Below are positions 17,210-26,458 of a stretch of DNA of 64,000 bases, in pieces. Position numbers and translations under genes: made by a program. The notes under the pieces were generated by a model that ran no database searches, was not told the DNA's origin, and saw only the letters and a list, made by a program, of their open reading frames with translations. The stretch comes from Schaalia radingae. GTDB taxonomy: Bacteria; Actinomycetota; Actinomycetes; Actinomycetales; Actinomycetaceae. The stretch spans positions 434,001 to 498,000 of the forward strand of contig NZ_LT629792.1 of the NCBI RefSeq assembly GCF_900106055.1, written 5' to 3'. Position 1 is the first letter of the stretch. Each line of letters opens with the position of its first letter.

Positions 17210-18432
17210 AAGAGGCACAGGAAACACCAGACGTGTCCGACCGCTCCGGTGCGCAGGCTTCCCTCATCCGACGCGTCATGTCGGGCTCCTGGCTCGTATC
17301 GGTTCTGGCCGTTGTCGTGGCACTCGTCGTCGGATCAGTGCTGATCGCCATTTCAAACCCAAACGTTCAGACAGCGGCCGGGTATTTCTTCGCACGCCCC
17401 GTCGACACGTTCGCCGCATTGTGGTCCGCAGTGGGCGACGCCTACGAGGCGATGCTGCGCGGCGCAGTCTTTGACTGGAAAGCGTCCAGCACAGCACGCA
17501 TGTGGCGGCCGATCACCGAAACCCTCACCAACTCGGTTCCCCTGATCTTTGCGGGCCTGGGTGTGGCAGTGGGATTCCGGGCAGGCCTGTTCAACATCGG
17601 TGCGCAGGGGCAGGTCGTGCTCGGTGCAATCTTCGGCAGCTACGTGGGATTCGCCTGGCACCTGCCACCCGTGATTCACTTGCTGGCAGCCATGTGCGGA
17701 GCCGCCCTCGGCGGTGCACTGTGGTCCGGAATTGCCGGCATCCTGAAAGCGAAGACCGGCGCGAACGAAGTCATCACGACGATCATGCTCAACTCGATCG
17801 CCGGTTTGCTGATCGGGTACGTCCTGACCCGGCCCTCGTTCATTGGCGAGGGGAACACGAACCCGAAATCCATGCCGGTCCTCGAAACAGCGATGTACCC
17901 CAGGCTGCTGGGAGATTCCTTCCGTGTGCACTTCGGATTCATTGCCGCTCTGGCGGCTGCACTGTTCGTGTGGTGGCTGCTGGAGCGTTCAACGATCGGG
18001 TTCGAATTCCGCGCGACGGGCCTGAATCCTGCGGCGGCACGCACAGCGGGTATCTCCGTTGAAAAAGTGACGACGCTGGTCATGATTGTTTCTGGTGCGC
18101 TGTGCGGTCTGGCTGGTTCGGCCCCGGCTCTGGGCACTGAACGCTATCTGACTACCGGCATTGCCGCATCAATCGGTTTTGATGCGATCACCGTGGCGCT
18201 GCTGGGCAAGTCACGCCCACTGGGTACGGTGCTGGCCGGATTGCTGTTCGGCGCGCTGAAAGCGGGCGGTGCGATTATGCAGACTGCGACGCAGACTCCG
18301 ATCGACATTGTCCTGGTCATCCAGTCCACGATCGTGTTGTTCATTGCCGCGCCGCCACTGGTTCGCGCGATTTTCCGTTTGCCTGAACCGCTGCCGCATT
18401 CCCGTATCGCGAAGAAAGAGGTGGCAGCATGA
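17206..18432 (+). CDS. Nucleoside ABC importer permease 1
   Basis: 408 aa membrane protein of the BPD_transp_2 family with about nine to ten hydrophobic segments. Motifs PLIFAGLGVAVGFRAGLFNIGAQGQ and GANEVITTIMLNSIAG match YufP-type nucleoside permeases. GTG start, AAGGAGGAG directly upstream, four-base overlap with both neighbours. The long periplasmic loop after segment 1 is usual in this subfamily. Confidence 0.92.
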   Translation: MKEAQETPDVSDRSGAQASLIRRVMSGSWLVSVLAVVVALVVGSVLIAISNPNVQTAAGYFFARPVDTFAALWSAVGDAYEAMLRGAVFDWKASSTARMWRPITETLTNSVPLIFAGLGVAVGFRAGLFNIGAQGQVVLGAIFGSYVGFAWHLPPVIHLLAAMCGAALGGALWSGIAGILKAKTGANEVITTIMLNSIAGLLIGYVLTRPSFIGEGNTNPKSMPVLETAMYPRLLGDSFRVHFGFIAALAAALFVWWLLERSTIGFEFRATGLNPAAARTAGISVEKVTTLVMIVSGALCGLAGSAPALGTERYLTTGIAASIGFDAITVALLGKSRPLGTVLAGLLFGALKAGGAIMQTATQTPIDIVLVIQSTIVLFIAAPPLVRAIFRLPEPLPHSRIAKKEVAA

Positions 18433-19694
18433 GTACCACAGCGACTACACAGTCTGTGCAGCCCGCACTGCCGGTGAAAGTTGTTGTTTCCTACGCGCTG
18501 GCGGCGGTACTGAGCGCACTGTTGGCGTTCTATTGCCACAGTTCCACGCGCTTTGCGCTGGGACGGTCCTCGGACTTCGTGGCGATCCCGGACTTCTCTG
18601 TTCCTGCACGGCCTTTCGCCATCGTGGCCACGCTGATTCTGGCAGCCCTGACAGCCGTCGCATTCATGCAGCGGCAGCGCCGCGTGAGCACTCCGCTGTG
18701 GATGCATGCAATCGTCGGCGTGCTGTTCATTCTCGTGTTCCTGACCTGGGCTGGAGCGGGGCGCGACACCGTCATCCCGATCGTCACATTGCTGGCGGGC
18801 GCACTGACCCTGTCAGTTCCATTGATTTTCGGCGCAATGGCCGGCACGGTGGGGGAGCGCTCTGGAACCATCAACATCGCCATTGAAGGTCAGCTGCTTT
18901 TCGGAGCGTTCCTCGGCGCGGTCGTCGCCTCGCTGGCCAGGAACGCATGGGTGGGCCTGATTGCCGCGCCGATCGCCGGCATGCTGGTGTCACTGCTCCT
19001 GGTGCTGTTCGGACTGAAATACCGCGTCGACCAGATCATTGTCGGTGTTGTGCTGAACGTGCTGGTATTGGGATTGACCAGCTTCTTCTACTCCACGGTG
19101 CTGAATGTGTCAGCGGAGTCGCGCGAAGCCTTTAACTCCGGTGTATCACTGCCGGTCATTTCGATTCCGATCCTGTCCAGGATCCCTCTGATCGGCCCGG
19201 TGCTGTTCCAGCAGACCATCTTGGTGTACACGATGTACGTTGTGGTTGGAGTGCTGCAGTTCATGCTGTTCCACTCACGATGGGGCCTGCGTATGCGGGC
19301 GTGCGGCGAGCACCCGCAGGCGGCCGACACAGTGGGCATCAACGTGATGAGGACACGCATCAACAATGCGATCCTGGGTGGCGCTCTGGCCGGCCTGGGC
19401 GGTGCGTTCTTCACCATCGGGCACGGCCTGGCATTCGCCAAGGACATGGCATCGGGCAACGGCTACATCGCCCTGGCCGCCATGATTCTGGGCGGCTGGA
19501 CCCCGATCGGCGGAGTGGCCGCAGCACTGCTGTTCGGTTTCGCCATGAACCTGGGCTACACGCTGTCCATTATCGGATCACCCATGCCGTCACAGATCAT
19601 GCTGATGATCCCCTATGTGGTGACGATTCTGGCGATTGCAGGCTTCGTGGGTCGTGTGCGCGCGCCAGCCGCAGAAGGCGTTCCCTACCCGTAA
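18429..19694 (+). CDS. Nucleoside ABC importer permease 2
   Basis: 421 aa partner permease. It has a longer N-terminal membrane block (three predicted segments) before the conserved core SVPLIFGAMAGTVGERSGTINIAIEGQ and YRVDQIIVGVVLNVLV, ending with LAFAKDMASGNGYIALAAMILGGWTP. ATG overlaps the previous stop. cdd follows after 28 bases, tying uptake to catabolism in one transcript. Confidence 0.92.
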   Translation: MSTTATTQSVQPALPVKVVVSYALAAVLSALLAFYCHSSTRFALGRSSDFVAIPDFSVPARPFAIVATLILAALTAVAFMQRQRRVSTPLWMHAIVGVLFILVFLTWAGAGRDTVIPIVTLLAGALTLSVPLIFGAMAGTVGERSGTINIAIEGQLLFGAFLGAVVASLARNAWVGLIAAPIAGMLVSLLLVLFGLKYRVDQIIVGVVLNVLVLGLTSFFYSTVLNVSAESREAFNSGVSLPVISIPILSRIPLIGPVLFQQTILVYTMYVVVGVLQFMLFHSRWGLRMRACGEHPQAADTVGINVMRTRINNAILGGALAGLGGAFFTIGHGLAFAKDMASGNGYIALAAMILGGWTPIGGVAAALLFGFAMNLGYTLSIIGSPMPSQIMLMIPYVVTILAIAGFVGRVRAPAAEGVPYP

Positions 19695-19722
19695 AGTAGA
19701 AATGGAACGGCAAGGGAGAACT

Positions 19723-20163
19723 ATGGAGATCACAGACCAGACGTGGGCTGACCTTCACCAGGCAGCCGTCAGTGCCATGCAGCGAGCCTATTGCCCGTAT
19801 TCGCACTATCCGGTGGGCGCGGCCGCCCTCGTCGACGATGGTCGAATCGTGTCGGGATGCAACGTTGAGAACGCCGGGTACGGTGTGACACTGTGCGCTG
19901 AATGTGGCGTGATATCTGAACTGATCAACACAGGTGGAGGGCACCTGGTCGCGTTCGCGTGCGTCAATGCCCACCAGGAGGCGACCGCTCCGTGCGGACG
20001 GTGCCGACAGATCCTGTTCGAACATGGCGGCCCTGACCTGATGCTCGCCATGCCTGGCGGCCTGATGCGGATGGACGAGGTACTGCCGCGCGGCTTTGGC
20101 CCGTGGAATGTGCGTGAAGTGACAGGTGAAGACCCTGAGAACGGAGGAAGCAATGAGCGTTGA
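19723..20163 (+). CDS. cdd: Cytidine deaminase
   Basis: Deaminates (deoxy)cytidine to (deoxy)uridine, supplying substrate to the pyrimidine phosphorylase encoded next. 146 aa, normal for the small tetrameric form. Substrate motif SGCNVENAGYG, catalytic CAE (within TLCAECG) and the zinc-ligand PCGRC are all present. ATG 19723 has AAGGGAG upstream; a longer in-frame start overlaps the permease gene. It overlaps deoA by eleven bases. Confidence 0.95.
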   Translation: MEITDQTWADLHQAAVSAMQRAYCPYSHYPVGAAALVDDGRIVSGCNVENAGYGVTLCAECGVISELINTGGGHLVAFACVNAHQEATAPCGRCRQILFEHGGPDLMLAMPGGLMRMDEVLPRGFGPWNVREVTGEDPENGGSNER

Positions 20164-21448
20164 ACAGTTTGACGTTGTCGACGTCATCTCAACCAAGCGT
20201 GACGGAGGTGAGCTGGACAACCATCAGATCGACTGGGTGATCGATGCCTACACGCGAGGCGTCGTTGCCGATGAGCAAATGTCGGCGCTGGCGATGGCGA
20301 TTTTCATCAACGGGATGCAGCGCCGTGAAATTGAGCGCTGGACGCAGGCCATGATGAGCTCCGGGGAACGGATGGACTTTTCCAGCCTGACGCGCCCCAC
20401 CAGTGACAAGCACTCCACCGGCGGTGTCGGTGACAAGATCACGCTGCCGCTGGCACCTCTCGTCGCGGTGTATGACGTGGCCGTGCCGCAGCTGTCCGGG
20501 CGCGGCCTGGGGCACACCGGCGGAACCCTGGACAAGATGGAATCGATCCCCGGGTGGCGCGCGAACCTGAGCAATGACGAAATCATGCACATGCTGGATA
20601 CGGTTGGGGCAGTGATCTGCGCGGCAGGGTCTGGGTTGGCTCCCGCTGACCGCAAGCTGTACGCGCTGCGTGACACGACCGGAACCGTTGACTGTATTCC
20701 GCTGATCGCATCGTCGATTATGTCGAAGAAGATTGCTGAAGGCACCAGCTCACTGGTGCTGGACGTGAAGGTCGGCTCCGGTGCCTTCATGAAAGACATT
20801 GACCATGCGCGCGAACTGGCACGCACGATGGTGGACCTTGGTTCAGATGCAGGTCTGTCGATCTGTGCGCTGCTCACCGACATGTCCACGCCGCTGGGAC
20901 GTACTGTCGGCAACGCGCTGGAAGTGCGTGAAGCTGTGGAGGTCCTGGCCGGTGGCGGACCCTCTGACGTGGTGGAACTGACCGTTGCTCTGGCACGCGA
21001 AATGCTGCGTCAGGCTGGACGAGGAGACGTTGACCCTGCTGAAGCGCTCGCTGATGGCCGCGCGATGGACAAGTGGCGTGAAATGGTCGCAGGCCAGGGC
21101 GGGGATCCTGACGCTGCGCTGCCGGCTGCCCAGCACACGGAAGTCATTGCTGCCGAAGCTTCCGGATATGTCACCGCGATGGATGCACTCTCGATCGGTG
21201 TGGCCTCGTGGCGCCTGGGGGCTGGCCGCGCACGCAAGGAAGATGCCGTGCAGGCGGAAGCAGGCATCGAAATCCACGCCAAACCGGGTGAGGCCGTCAC
21301 GAAGGGACAGCCTCTGTTGACGCTGCACACGCAGACACCTGAGCGAATCGAGCGGGCGCGTGAAGCCCTGTCGGGAGCCATCGCGATTGGCCCTGAGCGC
21401 CGCGGCGGTGCTGACTCCGTCGTGCTGGATCGAGTGGATCCTCAGTGA
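20153..21448 (+). CDS. deoA: Pyrimidine-nucleoside / thymidine phosphorylase
   Basis: Cleaves thymidine or uridine with phosphate to base and (deoxy)ribose 1-phosphate. 431 aa, family length. The signature SGRGLGHTGGTLDKMESIPG is intact, as are KHSTGGVGDK (phosphate binding) and the C-terminal PYNP domain ending near ALSIGVASWRLGAGRARKED. ATG 20153 follows ACGGAGGAAGC. Its stop overlaps the GTG of the next small gene. Confidence 0.95.
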   Translation: MSVEQFDVVDVISTKRDGGELDNHQIDWVIDAYTRGVVADEQMSALAMAIFINGMQRREIERWTQAMMSSGERMDFSSLTRPTSDKHSTGGVGDKITLPLAPLVAVYDVAVPQLSGRGLGHTGGTLDKMESIPGWRANLSNDEIMHMLDTVGAVICAAGSGLAPADRKLYALRDTTGTVDCIPLIASSIMSKKIAEGTSSLVLDVKVGSGAFMKDIDHARELARTMVDLGSDAGLSICALLTDMSTPLGRTVGNALEVREAVEVLAGGGPSDVVELTVALAREMLRQAGRGDVDPAEALADGRAMDKWREMVAGQGGDPDAALPAAQHTEVIAAEASGYVTAMDALSIGVASWRLGAGRARKEDAVQAEAGIEIHAKPGEAVTKGQPLLTLHTQTPERIERAREALSGAIAIGPERRGGADSVVLDRVDPQ

Positions 21449-21993
21449 ACACCGCGCACCCTCGGCCACTTCCCGCAGTCATGCCGCATCAGGTTGACGG
21501 CACAACGTGCGGGATCGCTGCGCTTGCAGCGGTTGCCGCGCGGGCGGGCGGACCGCAGCACGCCTATCTGAATGCTCGGCGCGATGCTGTTGACCGGATC
21601 CAGGTTGCGCTGCACGCTCAGGCCGCGCGGGTGGGGATCCCGTGGCCGCAGGCCTTAGGCACCTCGCCGTGGGCACTGGCTTCACTGGCATCAAGCGCGG
21701 TAGGAGTGCGCTACGGCTGGACGCCATGGGAATGCGGGGGTGTTGACCGGGTTCAACGGGCAGTCAACAGCGGAATCGATGCGTTCGTCTACGTGGGGGC
21801 GCACCGCCTCATCCCTCGGCACGTCATCGCCGTGCTCGCAGCGGAATCCGCTGACTCGCAGTGGGTGGTTTTCGAGCCATCCAGCGGGAAAGTCATCACT
21901 ACTTCTCCCAGCGTGTTCACACAGGCTCGCGCTGGGCACCCTCGGCAAGAATTTGGAAACTGGACGCTGCCCAGCCTTGTGGTAGCGCCCTGA
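21445..21993 (+). CDS. Small C39-like cysteine peptidase-fold protein in the nucleoside operon
   Basis: 182 aa, not assigned to a named family with certainty. Q16-VDGTTCG (Cys22) followed by a helix, then RHVIAVLA (His126) and [11 protein letters not shown] (Glu144) reproduce the order Gln-Cys-His-acid of C39-type papain-fold domains, with Glu where Asp is usual. No signal peptide or membrane segment, so probably cytoplasmic. GTG start overlaps the deoA stop (GTGA), and deoC follows after 22 bases, so it is a true operon member. Its role in nucleoside use is unknown; catalysis is an inference from three aligned residues. Confidence 0.55.
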   Translation: MNTAHPRPLPAVMPHQVDGTTCGIAALAAVAARAGGPQHAYLNARRDAVDRIQVALHAQAARVGIPWPQALGTSPWALASLASSAVGVRYGWTPWECGGVDRVQRAVNSGIDAFVYVGAHRLIPRHVIAVLAAESADSQWVVFEPSSGKVITTSPSVFTQARAGHPRQEFGNWTLPSLVVAP

Positions 21994-22015
21994 CCTACTG
22001 AAAAGGAGACACCCC

Positions 22016-22669
22016 ATGACCACTCGATCCGACGTCGCACAGATGATCGACCACACATTGCTCAAACCGGAATCAACCGACCAGGACGTGCGCGCGCTGA
22101 TTGCACAGGCTCAGGAACTGGGCACCTACTCCGTGTGCGTGTCACCGTCGATGCTGCCCATCGACGCCCCTGAAGGACTCCACGTGGCGTGCGTGTGCGG
22201 ATTCCCTTCCGGCGCGCACAAGGCCGAGGTGAAAGCCGCTGAAGCTGCTCAAGCCGTTCGTGACGGTGCTGACGAGATTGACATGGTTGTGAACCTTGCG
22301 CTGGTTAAGCAGGCAGACTGGGATGGTGTGCGCGCCGACATTGCGGCCGTGCGTGCAGCATGCCCCGACTCGGTTTTGAAAGTCATCATCGAATCAGCCG
22401 TCCTGACCGATGAGGAAATCGTGGAGACCTGCAAGCAGGCAGAAGCTGCCGGAGCGGACTTCGTCAAGACATCCACCGGTTTCCACCCTTCGGGCGGCGC
22501 ATCGGTCCACGCCGTTGAACTCATGCGTCAGACCGTGGGAGACCGCCTGGGAGTCAAGGCATCGGGCGGAATTCGCGATGCTCAGAGCGCGCTCGCCATG
22601 ATCGAAGCAGGCGCCTCCCGGCTTGGCCTGTCCTCCTCGGCCGCCGTGCTGGACGGCCTGGACGACTAG
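22016..22669 (+). CDS. deoC: Deoxyribose-phosphate aldolase
   Basis: Splits 2-deoxyribose 5-phosphate into acetaldehyde and glyceraldehyde 3-phosphate, the last step of deoxynucleoside catabolism. 217 aa TIM barrel. [21 protein letters not shown], and the Schiff-base lysine in FVKTSTGF are present, with [10 protein letters not shown] near the end. AAAGGAG precedes the ATG. It ends six bases before the converging phosphosugar mutase gene. Confidence 0.96.
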   Translation: MTTRSDVAQMIDHTLLKPESTDQDVRALIAQAQELGTYSVCVSPSMLPIDAPEGLHVACVCGFPSGAHKAEVKAAEAAQAVRDGADEIDMVVNLALVKQADWDGVRADIAAVRAACPDSVLKVIIESAVLTDEEIVETCKQAEAAGADFVKTSTGFHPSGGASVHAVELMRQTVGDRLGVKASGGIRDAQSALAMIEAGASRLGLSSSAAVLDGLDD

Positions 22670-22675
22670 GTTGCG

Positions 22676-24382
22676 CTACACGCCGAGCGCTGCGCGCAGG
22701 TCAGTTTTGACCCGCTCGAGGCGCTCGGCGGCTTGTGTTCGGGCCGCGTCCACATTCCCATCCGAAACAGGGATCACAACCTCGCAGTAGCACTTCAACT
22801 TCGGCTCAGTGCCCGAGGGGCGAGCCACCACGCGGTCATCGGATTCGGTGCGGAAAATAAGCGCATCCGTACCGGGCAGATCGAGCTGCTCAGAGCCGTT
22901 CGTCAGGTCTGTTGTCTCGATGACGGGGGAGCCGGCCAGCGAATCCACACCGCGCTCGCGCAGATTCGCCATACCGGTCGTAATTGTGGCCAGGTCATCG
23001 ACACGGATAGTCAGGGGAGAGGTCGCATACAGGCCGAACTCGCAGGCCAGCTCATCGAGAACTGCCCGAAGAGAAGAGCCGTCAGCCTTGCGTTCTGCTG
23101 CAAAGCGCGCCAACTGCAGGCACGCTGAAATGCCGTCCTTGTCGCGCACATACCCCGGATCGACGCAGTATCCCAAAGCTTCTTCATAGCCGAAGACCAG
23201 GTTCGGTACGCGGGAAATCCACTTGAAACCGGTCAGTGTGACACGGTGTGTCACGCCGTGCGTCTGCGCGATGCGCGACAGCAGACGTGAGGACACAATC
23301 GAGTTGGCAACGGTCGGGTTGCCCTCGCCGCCACGTGCCTGCGTGACTGCCCGCAGTCCCAGCAGTGCGCCTACCTGATCTCCGGTCAACTGCCTCCAGC
23401 CACCCTCGATGGAGGGATCGGGAAGCGCGGCGCTGCAGCGGTCAGCATCTGGATCGTTCGCCAGGATGATGTCGGCATTAACGTCGCGCGCCAGCTGCAT
23501 CGCCAGGTCCAGTGCCCCCGGCTCTTCAGGATTGGGGAAACGCACGGTCGGGAAATCCGGATCAGGATCCTGCTGCTGGGCAACGACGTGAACATCGGAA
23601 AAGCCGCGCCGGCGCAGTGCTTCACTCATCGTTGCTCCGCCCACACCGTGCATGGAGGTCACGACGATGCGTAGCTGCGCATTTTCTGGCCCGCCCGTCA
23701 CCAGTGAGGTGACTCGATCCAGATAGGCTTCCACGACTGAGTCGTCGAGTTCATGCCAGCCTGACTGGGCGCGCGGAACGTCACGAACAGAAGTGACGGC
23801 CTGGATCGCCTCGAAAATTTCCGCATCGAAAGGCGGGACGATCTGAGAGCCCTGACCAGAATCTGTGACCACGCGCCCACCCAGGTAGACCTTGTAGCCG
23901 TTATCTTCGGCCGGGTTGTGCGAGGCCGTCACCATCACTGCCGCATCGGCTTCCAGGTGGCGCAATGCGAACGCTGTGAGGGGCGTGGGCATGGCGAGCG
24001 GCAGGACGTAGGCAGTGCCGCCGGCTGCGGTCGCAACCCCCGCCGTATCGAGGGCGAACTGGCGCGACCCATATCGGGCATCGCAGCCGATGACGATCGA
24101 AAAGTCCGGGCCCGCATGGCGTTTGAGAACCTCCATGAGGCCGGCTGCAGCGCGGATCACCACAGCGCGGTTCATTCTGTTCGGCCCGCCTCCGAGATGG
24201 CCGCGCAGCCCGGCTGTTCCGAATTCGAGGAGGCCCTTGAAACGGTCGGCCAGTTCAATGCGCGCATCCTCGCTAGTCGCGGACTGCTCAAGCAGATCCG
24301 TCAGCTCGCGTGCGGTCGCTTCGTCAGGATCGTCGTCAATCCACCGGCGAACAGCTTCAACGTCGATATCCATGTGTGTCAC
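22676..24382 (-). CDS. Alpha-D-phosphohexomutase family enzyme, PGM2-like; candidate phosphopentomutase
   Basis: 568 aa. The phosphoserine loop reads TASHNPAEDNGYKVY (the ENGYK/DNGYKVY form of PGM2-type enzymes), metal loop DPDADRC, sugar-binding loop GYEEALGYC, and phosphate-binding RPSGTEPKLKCY. The GTG at 24382 is preferred because AAGGA lies six bases upstream; ATG 24373 is nine bases further in. It faces deoC and follows the purine phosphorylase gene. No deoB-type phosphopentomutase is visible, so this enzyme probably interconverts (deoxy)ribose 1- and 5-phosphates; phosphoglucomutase or phosphomannomutase activity is also possible. Confidence 0.88.
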   Translation of the reverse strand: MTHMDIDVEAVRRWIDDDPDEATARELTDLLEQSATSEDARIELADRFKGLLEFGTAGLRGHLGGGPNRMNRAVVIRAAAGLMEVLKRHAGPDFSIVIGCDARYGSRQFALDTAGVATAAGGTAYVLPLAMPTPLTAFALRHLEADAAVMVTASHNPAEDNGYKVYLGGRVVTDSGQGSQIVPPFDAEIFEAIQAVTSVRDVPRAQSGWHELDDSVVEAYLDRVTSLVTGGPENAQLRIVVTSMHGVGGATMSEALRRRGFSDVHVVAQQQDPDPDFPTVRFPNPEEPGALDLAMQLARDVNADIILANDPDADRCSAALPDPSIEGGWRQLTGDQVGALLGLRAVTQARGGEGNPTVANSIVSSRLLSRIAQTHGVTHRVTLTGFKWISRVPNLVFGYEEALGYCVDPGYVRDKDGISACLQLARFAAERKADGSSLRAVLDELACEFGLYATSPLTIRVDDLATITTGMANLRERGVDSLAGSPVIETTDLTNGSEQLDLPGTDALIFRTESDDRVVARPSGTEPKLKCYCEVVIPVSDGNVDAARTQAAERLERVKTDLRAALGV

Positions 24383-24399
24383 TGTCAGTCCTTCCGCTA

Positions 24400-25263
24400 T
24401 CACTCAGCATCAGTTGCGATTGCCTGAACGATATCAGCCAAGAGGCGCGCAATTCTGGGAGCGGCCTCCTGACCGGCTGCGATCACCTCGGCATGCGAGA
24501 GGGGTTCAGGTGAGATTCCTGCTGCCAGATTCGTCATGAGTGAGATGCCGAGGATCTCCATGCCGGCTTCGCGCGCCGCTATCGCCTCGAGCGTGGTGGA
24601 CATGCCCACCAGGTCGCCGCCCAGGATCCCTGCCATCTTCACTTCGGCGGGGGTTTCATAGTGTGGGCCGGGGAACTGGACATACACGCCTTCAGGCAAG
24701 GTCGGGTCAATCGTGTGAGCGACAGTGCGCAGACGCTGCGAATACAGGTCGGTCAGGTCGACAAATGTAGCGCCCTCCAGCGGGGAAGCGCCGGTGAGAT
24801 TGATATGGTCGCGGATCAGAACCGCCTGGCCGGGGCTCCACTGTGGGTTCAGCCCTCCACACCCGTTGGTCAGGACGACGGTGCGAGCTCCTGCGGCCGC
24901 TGCCGTCCTCATCCCGTGGGCAACCGCTCGCACTCCTTTGCCTTCGTAGTAGTGCGTTCGTGAACCCAGGACGAGGGCGACTGTGTCAGATCCGTGCACC
25001 CGAATTGAGCGCATGACGGGAACGTGGCCAGCCACTGCGGGAGCAAAGAAGCCCGGCACTTCTGCTGCAGGGATTTCGCTGATTGTTTCACCGATCAGGT
25101 CGGCTGCTCCGCCCCATCCTGATCCCAGCACGAGCGCAATGTCGTGGTGGTCGATGCCGGAGCGGCGCGCAATGGTGTCCGCTGCGTGCCGCGCAAGTTC
25201 ACCAGGTGTGGGGTCGGCAGAGTCGTCGCAGGTGCCGTGAGTGTGAACGTCAGATCGGGTCAT
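24400..25263 (-). CDS. punA: Purine-nucleoside phosphorylase (trimeric, PunA type)
   Basis: Phosphorolyses inosine and guanosine to base and ribose 1-phosphate. 287 aa. LVLGSGWGG (phosphate loop), SRTHYYEG, LTNGCGGLNP, the GPHYETPAEV segment and GMSTTLEAIAAREAGMEILGISLMTNLAAG (with the base-binding Asn) are typical of low-molecular-mass trimeric enzymes. TAGCGT lies 7 nt before the ATG and no Shine-Dalgarno is seen, suggesting a leaderless start. It is followed 17 bases later by the mutase gene, an arrangement that feeds ribose 1-phosphate straight to it. Confidence 0.93.
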   Translation of the reverse strand: MTRSDVHTHGTCDDSADPTPGELARHAADTIARRSGIDHHDIALVLGSGWGGAADLIGETISEIPAAEVPGFFAPAVAGHVPVMRSIRVHGSDTVALVLGSRTHYYEGKGVRAVAHGMRTAAAAGARTVVLTNGCGGLNPQWSPGQAVLIRDHINLTGASPLEGATFVDLTDLYSQRLRTVAHTIDPTLPEGVYVQFPGPHYETPAEVKMAGILGGDLVGMSTTLEAIAAREAGMEILGISLMTNLAAGISPEPLSHAEVIAAGQEAAPRIARLLADIVQAIATDAE

Positions 25264-25351
25264 GAGGATAACGCTACAACGAGGACCTATTATTTTTCTG
25301 TAAACAATCGGGCAACGTCGCTGACATGCCGATCACACCAAGGAGAGGTTG

Positions 25352-26101
25352 ATGGAAAGTCAGGAAAACCATCCCCACAAACGCACCTATATGCGCGGCC
25401 CCGTTATGCTGCGAGGAAACCAGATACCGAAGGAAACCTCGGAAACGCGCTTGCTGCGGCCACAGAAAGACACTGACTGGGTGCATGAAGACCCGTGGCG
25501 CGTGCTGAGGATCCAGGCGGAGTTCGTTGAAGGGTTCGGAGCGCTGAGCGAGCTGGGGCCGGCTGTGTCGGTCTTTGGTTCGGCACGCACGCAGGAAGAC
25601 GATCCGTATTGGGAATACGCGCAGATGATTGGCCGACTGCTGGTCGAATCGGGATATGCCGTCATCACCGGCGGTGGTCCGGGGGCGATGGCGGCGGCGA
25701 ACAAAGGTGCTTTTGAAGCGGGCGGGGCTTCCGTCGGCCTGGGCATTGAGCTGCCGATGGAGCAGGCAATGAACCAGTGGGTGAACATGGGGATCAACTT
25801 CCGCTACTTCTTCGCCCGTAAGACCATGTTCGTGAAGTATTCGTGTGGATTCATCGTCATGCCCGGTGGTTTTGGCACGATGGATGAACTGTTCGAAGCG
25901 GTCACGCTGGTGCAGACCGGCAAGGTCCAGGCATTTCCGTTGGTCTTGATCGGGTCAGACTACTGGGGTGGGCTGGTCGAGTGGGTACGTTCCACAATGG
26001 TGACTCACGGTGCGATTTCGCCCGGTGACCCGGACCTGTTCACGCTCGTTGACGATCCGCGTGAAGCTGTCGCCATCATTCGTGAACGCACGAAAGAGTG
26101 A
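25352..26101 (+). CDS. LOG family protein (TIGR00730; cytokinin-riboside phosphoribohydrolase-like)
   Basis: 249 aa Rossmann-fold protein. VFGSARTQEDDPYWEYAQ, GYAVITGGGPGAMAAANKGAFEAGG and MPGGFGTMDELFE give the LOG signature PGGxGTxxE that cleaves the N-glycosidic bond of nucleoside 5'-monophosphates. ATG 25352 has AAGGAGA upstream; an adjacent TTG is less likely. Divergent from punA. The physiological nucleotide is unknown. Confidence 0.9.
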   Translation: MESQENHPHKRTYMRGPVMLRGNQIPKETSETRLLRPQKDTDWVHEDPWRVLRIQAEFVEGFGALSELGPAVSVFGSARTQEDDPYWEYAQMIGRLLVESGYAVITGGGPGAMAAANKGAFEAGGASVGLGIELPMEQAMNQWVNMGINFRYFFARKTMFVKYSCGFIVMPGGFGTMDELFEAVTLVQTGKVQAFPLVLIGSDYWGGLVEWVRSTMVTHGAISPGDPDLFTLVDDPREAVAIIRERTKE

Positions 26102-26151
26102 TTTTTCAGCGTAATTTCGCCTGTGCGCATCCCATTTTGCGGCAGTCACGG

Positions 26152-26157
26152 TAGAAT
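26152..26157 (+). promoter_or_regulatory. Probable -10 element of the DUF3117 gene
   Basis: TAGAAT, 69 bases ahead of the start codon, in an AT-rich stretch. No convincing -35 is seen. Confidence 0.4.
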
Positions 26158-26226
26158 GGATGTGTCCACTGCCAAGCGCAGATTGCGTGTCGGCAGCAGT
26201 GAAAACCATACCAAGGAGCGTGAGAC

Positions 26227-26391
26227 ATGGCAGCCATGAAACCTCGGACTGGTGACGGTCCCCTCGAGGCCACCAAAGAAGGGCGCGGCATTGTGATGCG
26301 TATTCCCAGTGAAGGTGGCGGACGGCTGGTCATCGAGCTCACGCCTGAGGAGGCGAAAGACCTCTCCGAGGCACTGTCACAGGCTGTGTGA
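26227..26391 (+). CDS. DUF3117 small protein
   Basis: 54 aa. MAAMKPRTGDGPLEATKEGR, then GIVMRIPSEGGGRLVIELTPEEA, is an almost invariant actinobacterial family of unknown function. AAGGAGCG lies in good position before the ATG. It is flanked by its own promoter-like hexamer and a terminator, so it is monocistronic. No catalytic residues can be recognised; the fold is probably a small beta sheet. Confidence 0.93.
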   Translation: MAAMKPRTGDGPLEATKEGRGIVMRIPSEGGGRLVIELTPEEAKDLSEALSQAV

Positions 26392-26408
26392 CGTGTAGCT
26401 GGACCAAG

Positions 26409-26450
26409 GGGTCTCATCGTGCGGCAGATGCATGGTGAGACCCTTCGTTT
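26409..26450 (+). terminator. Terminator between DUF3117 and O-methyltransferase genes
   Basis: GGGTCTCA (26409-26416) pairs with TGAGACCC (26436-26443), followed by TTCGTTT. It lies between converging genes. Confidence 0.75.
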
Positions 26451-26458
26451 ATGCCCGG

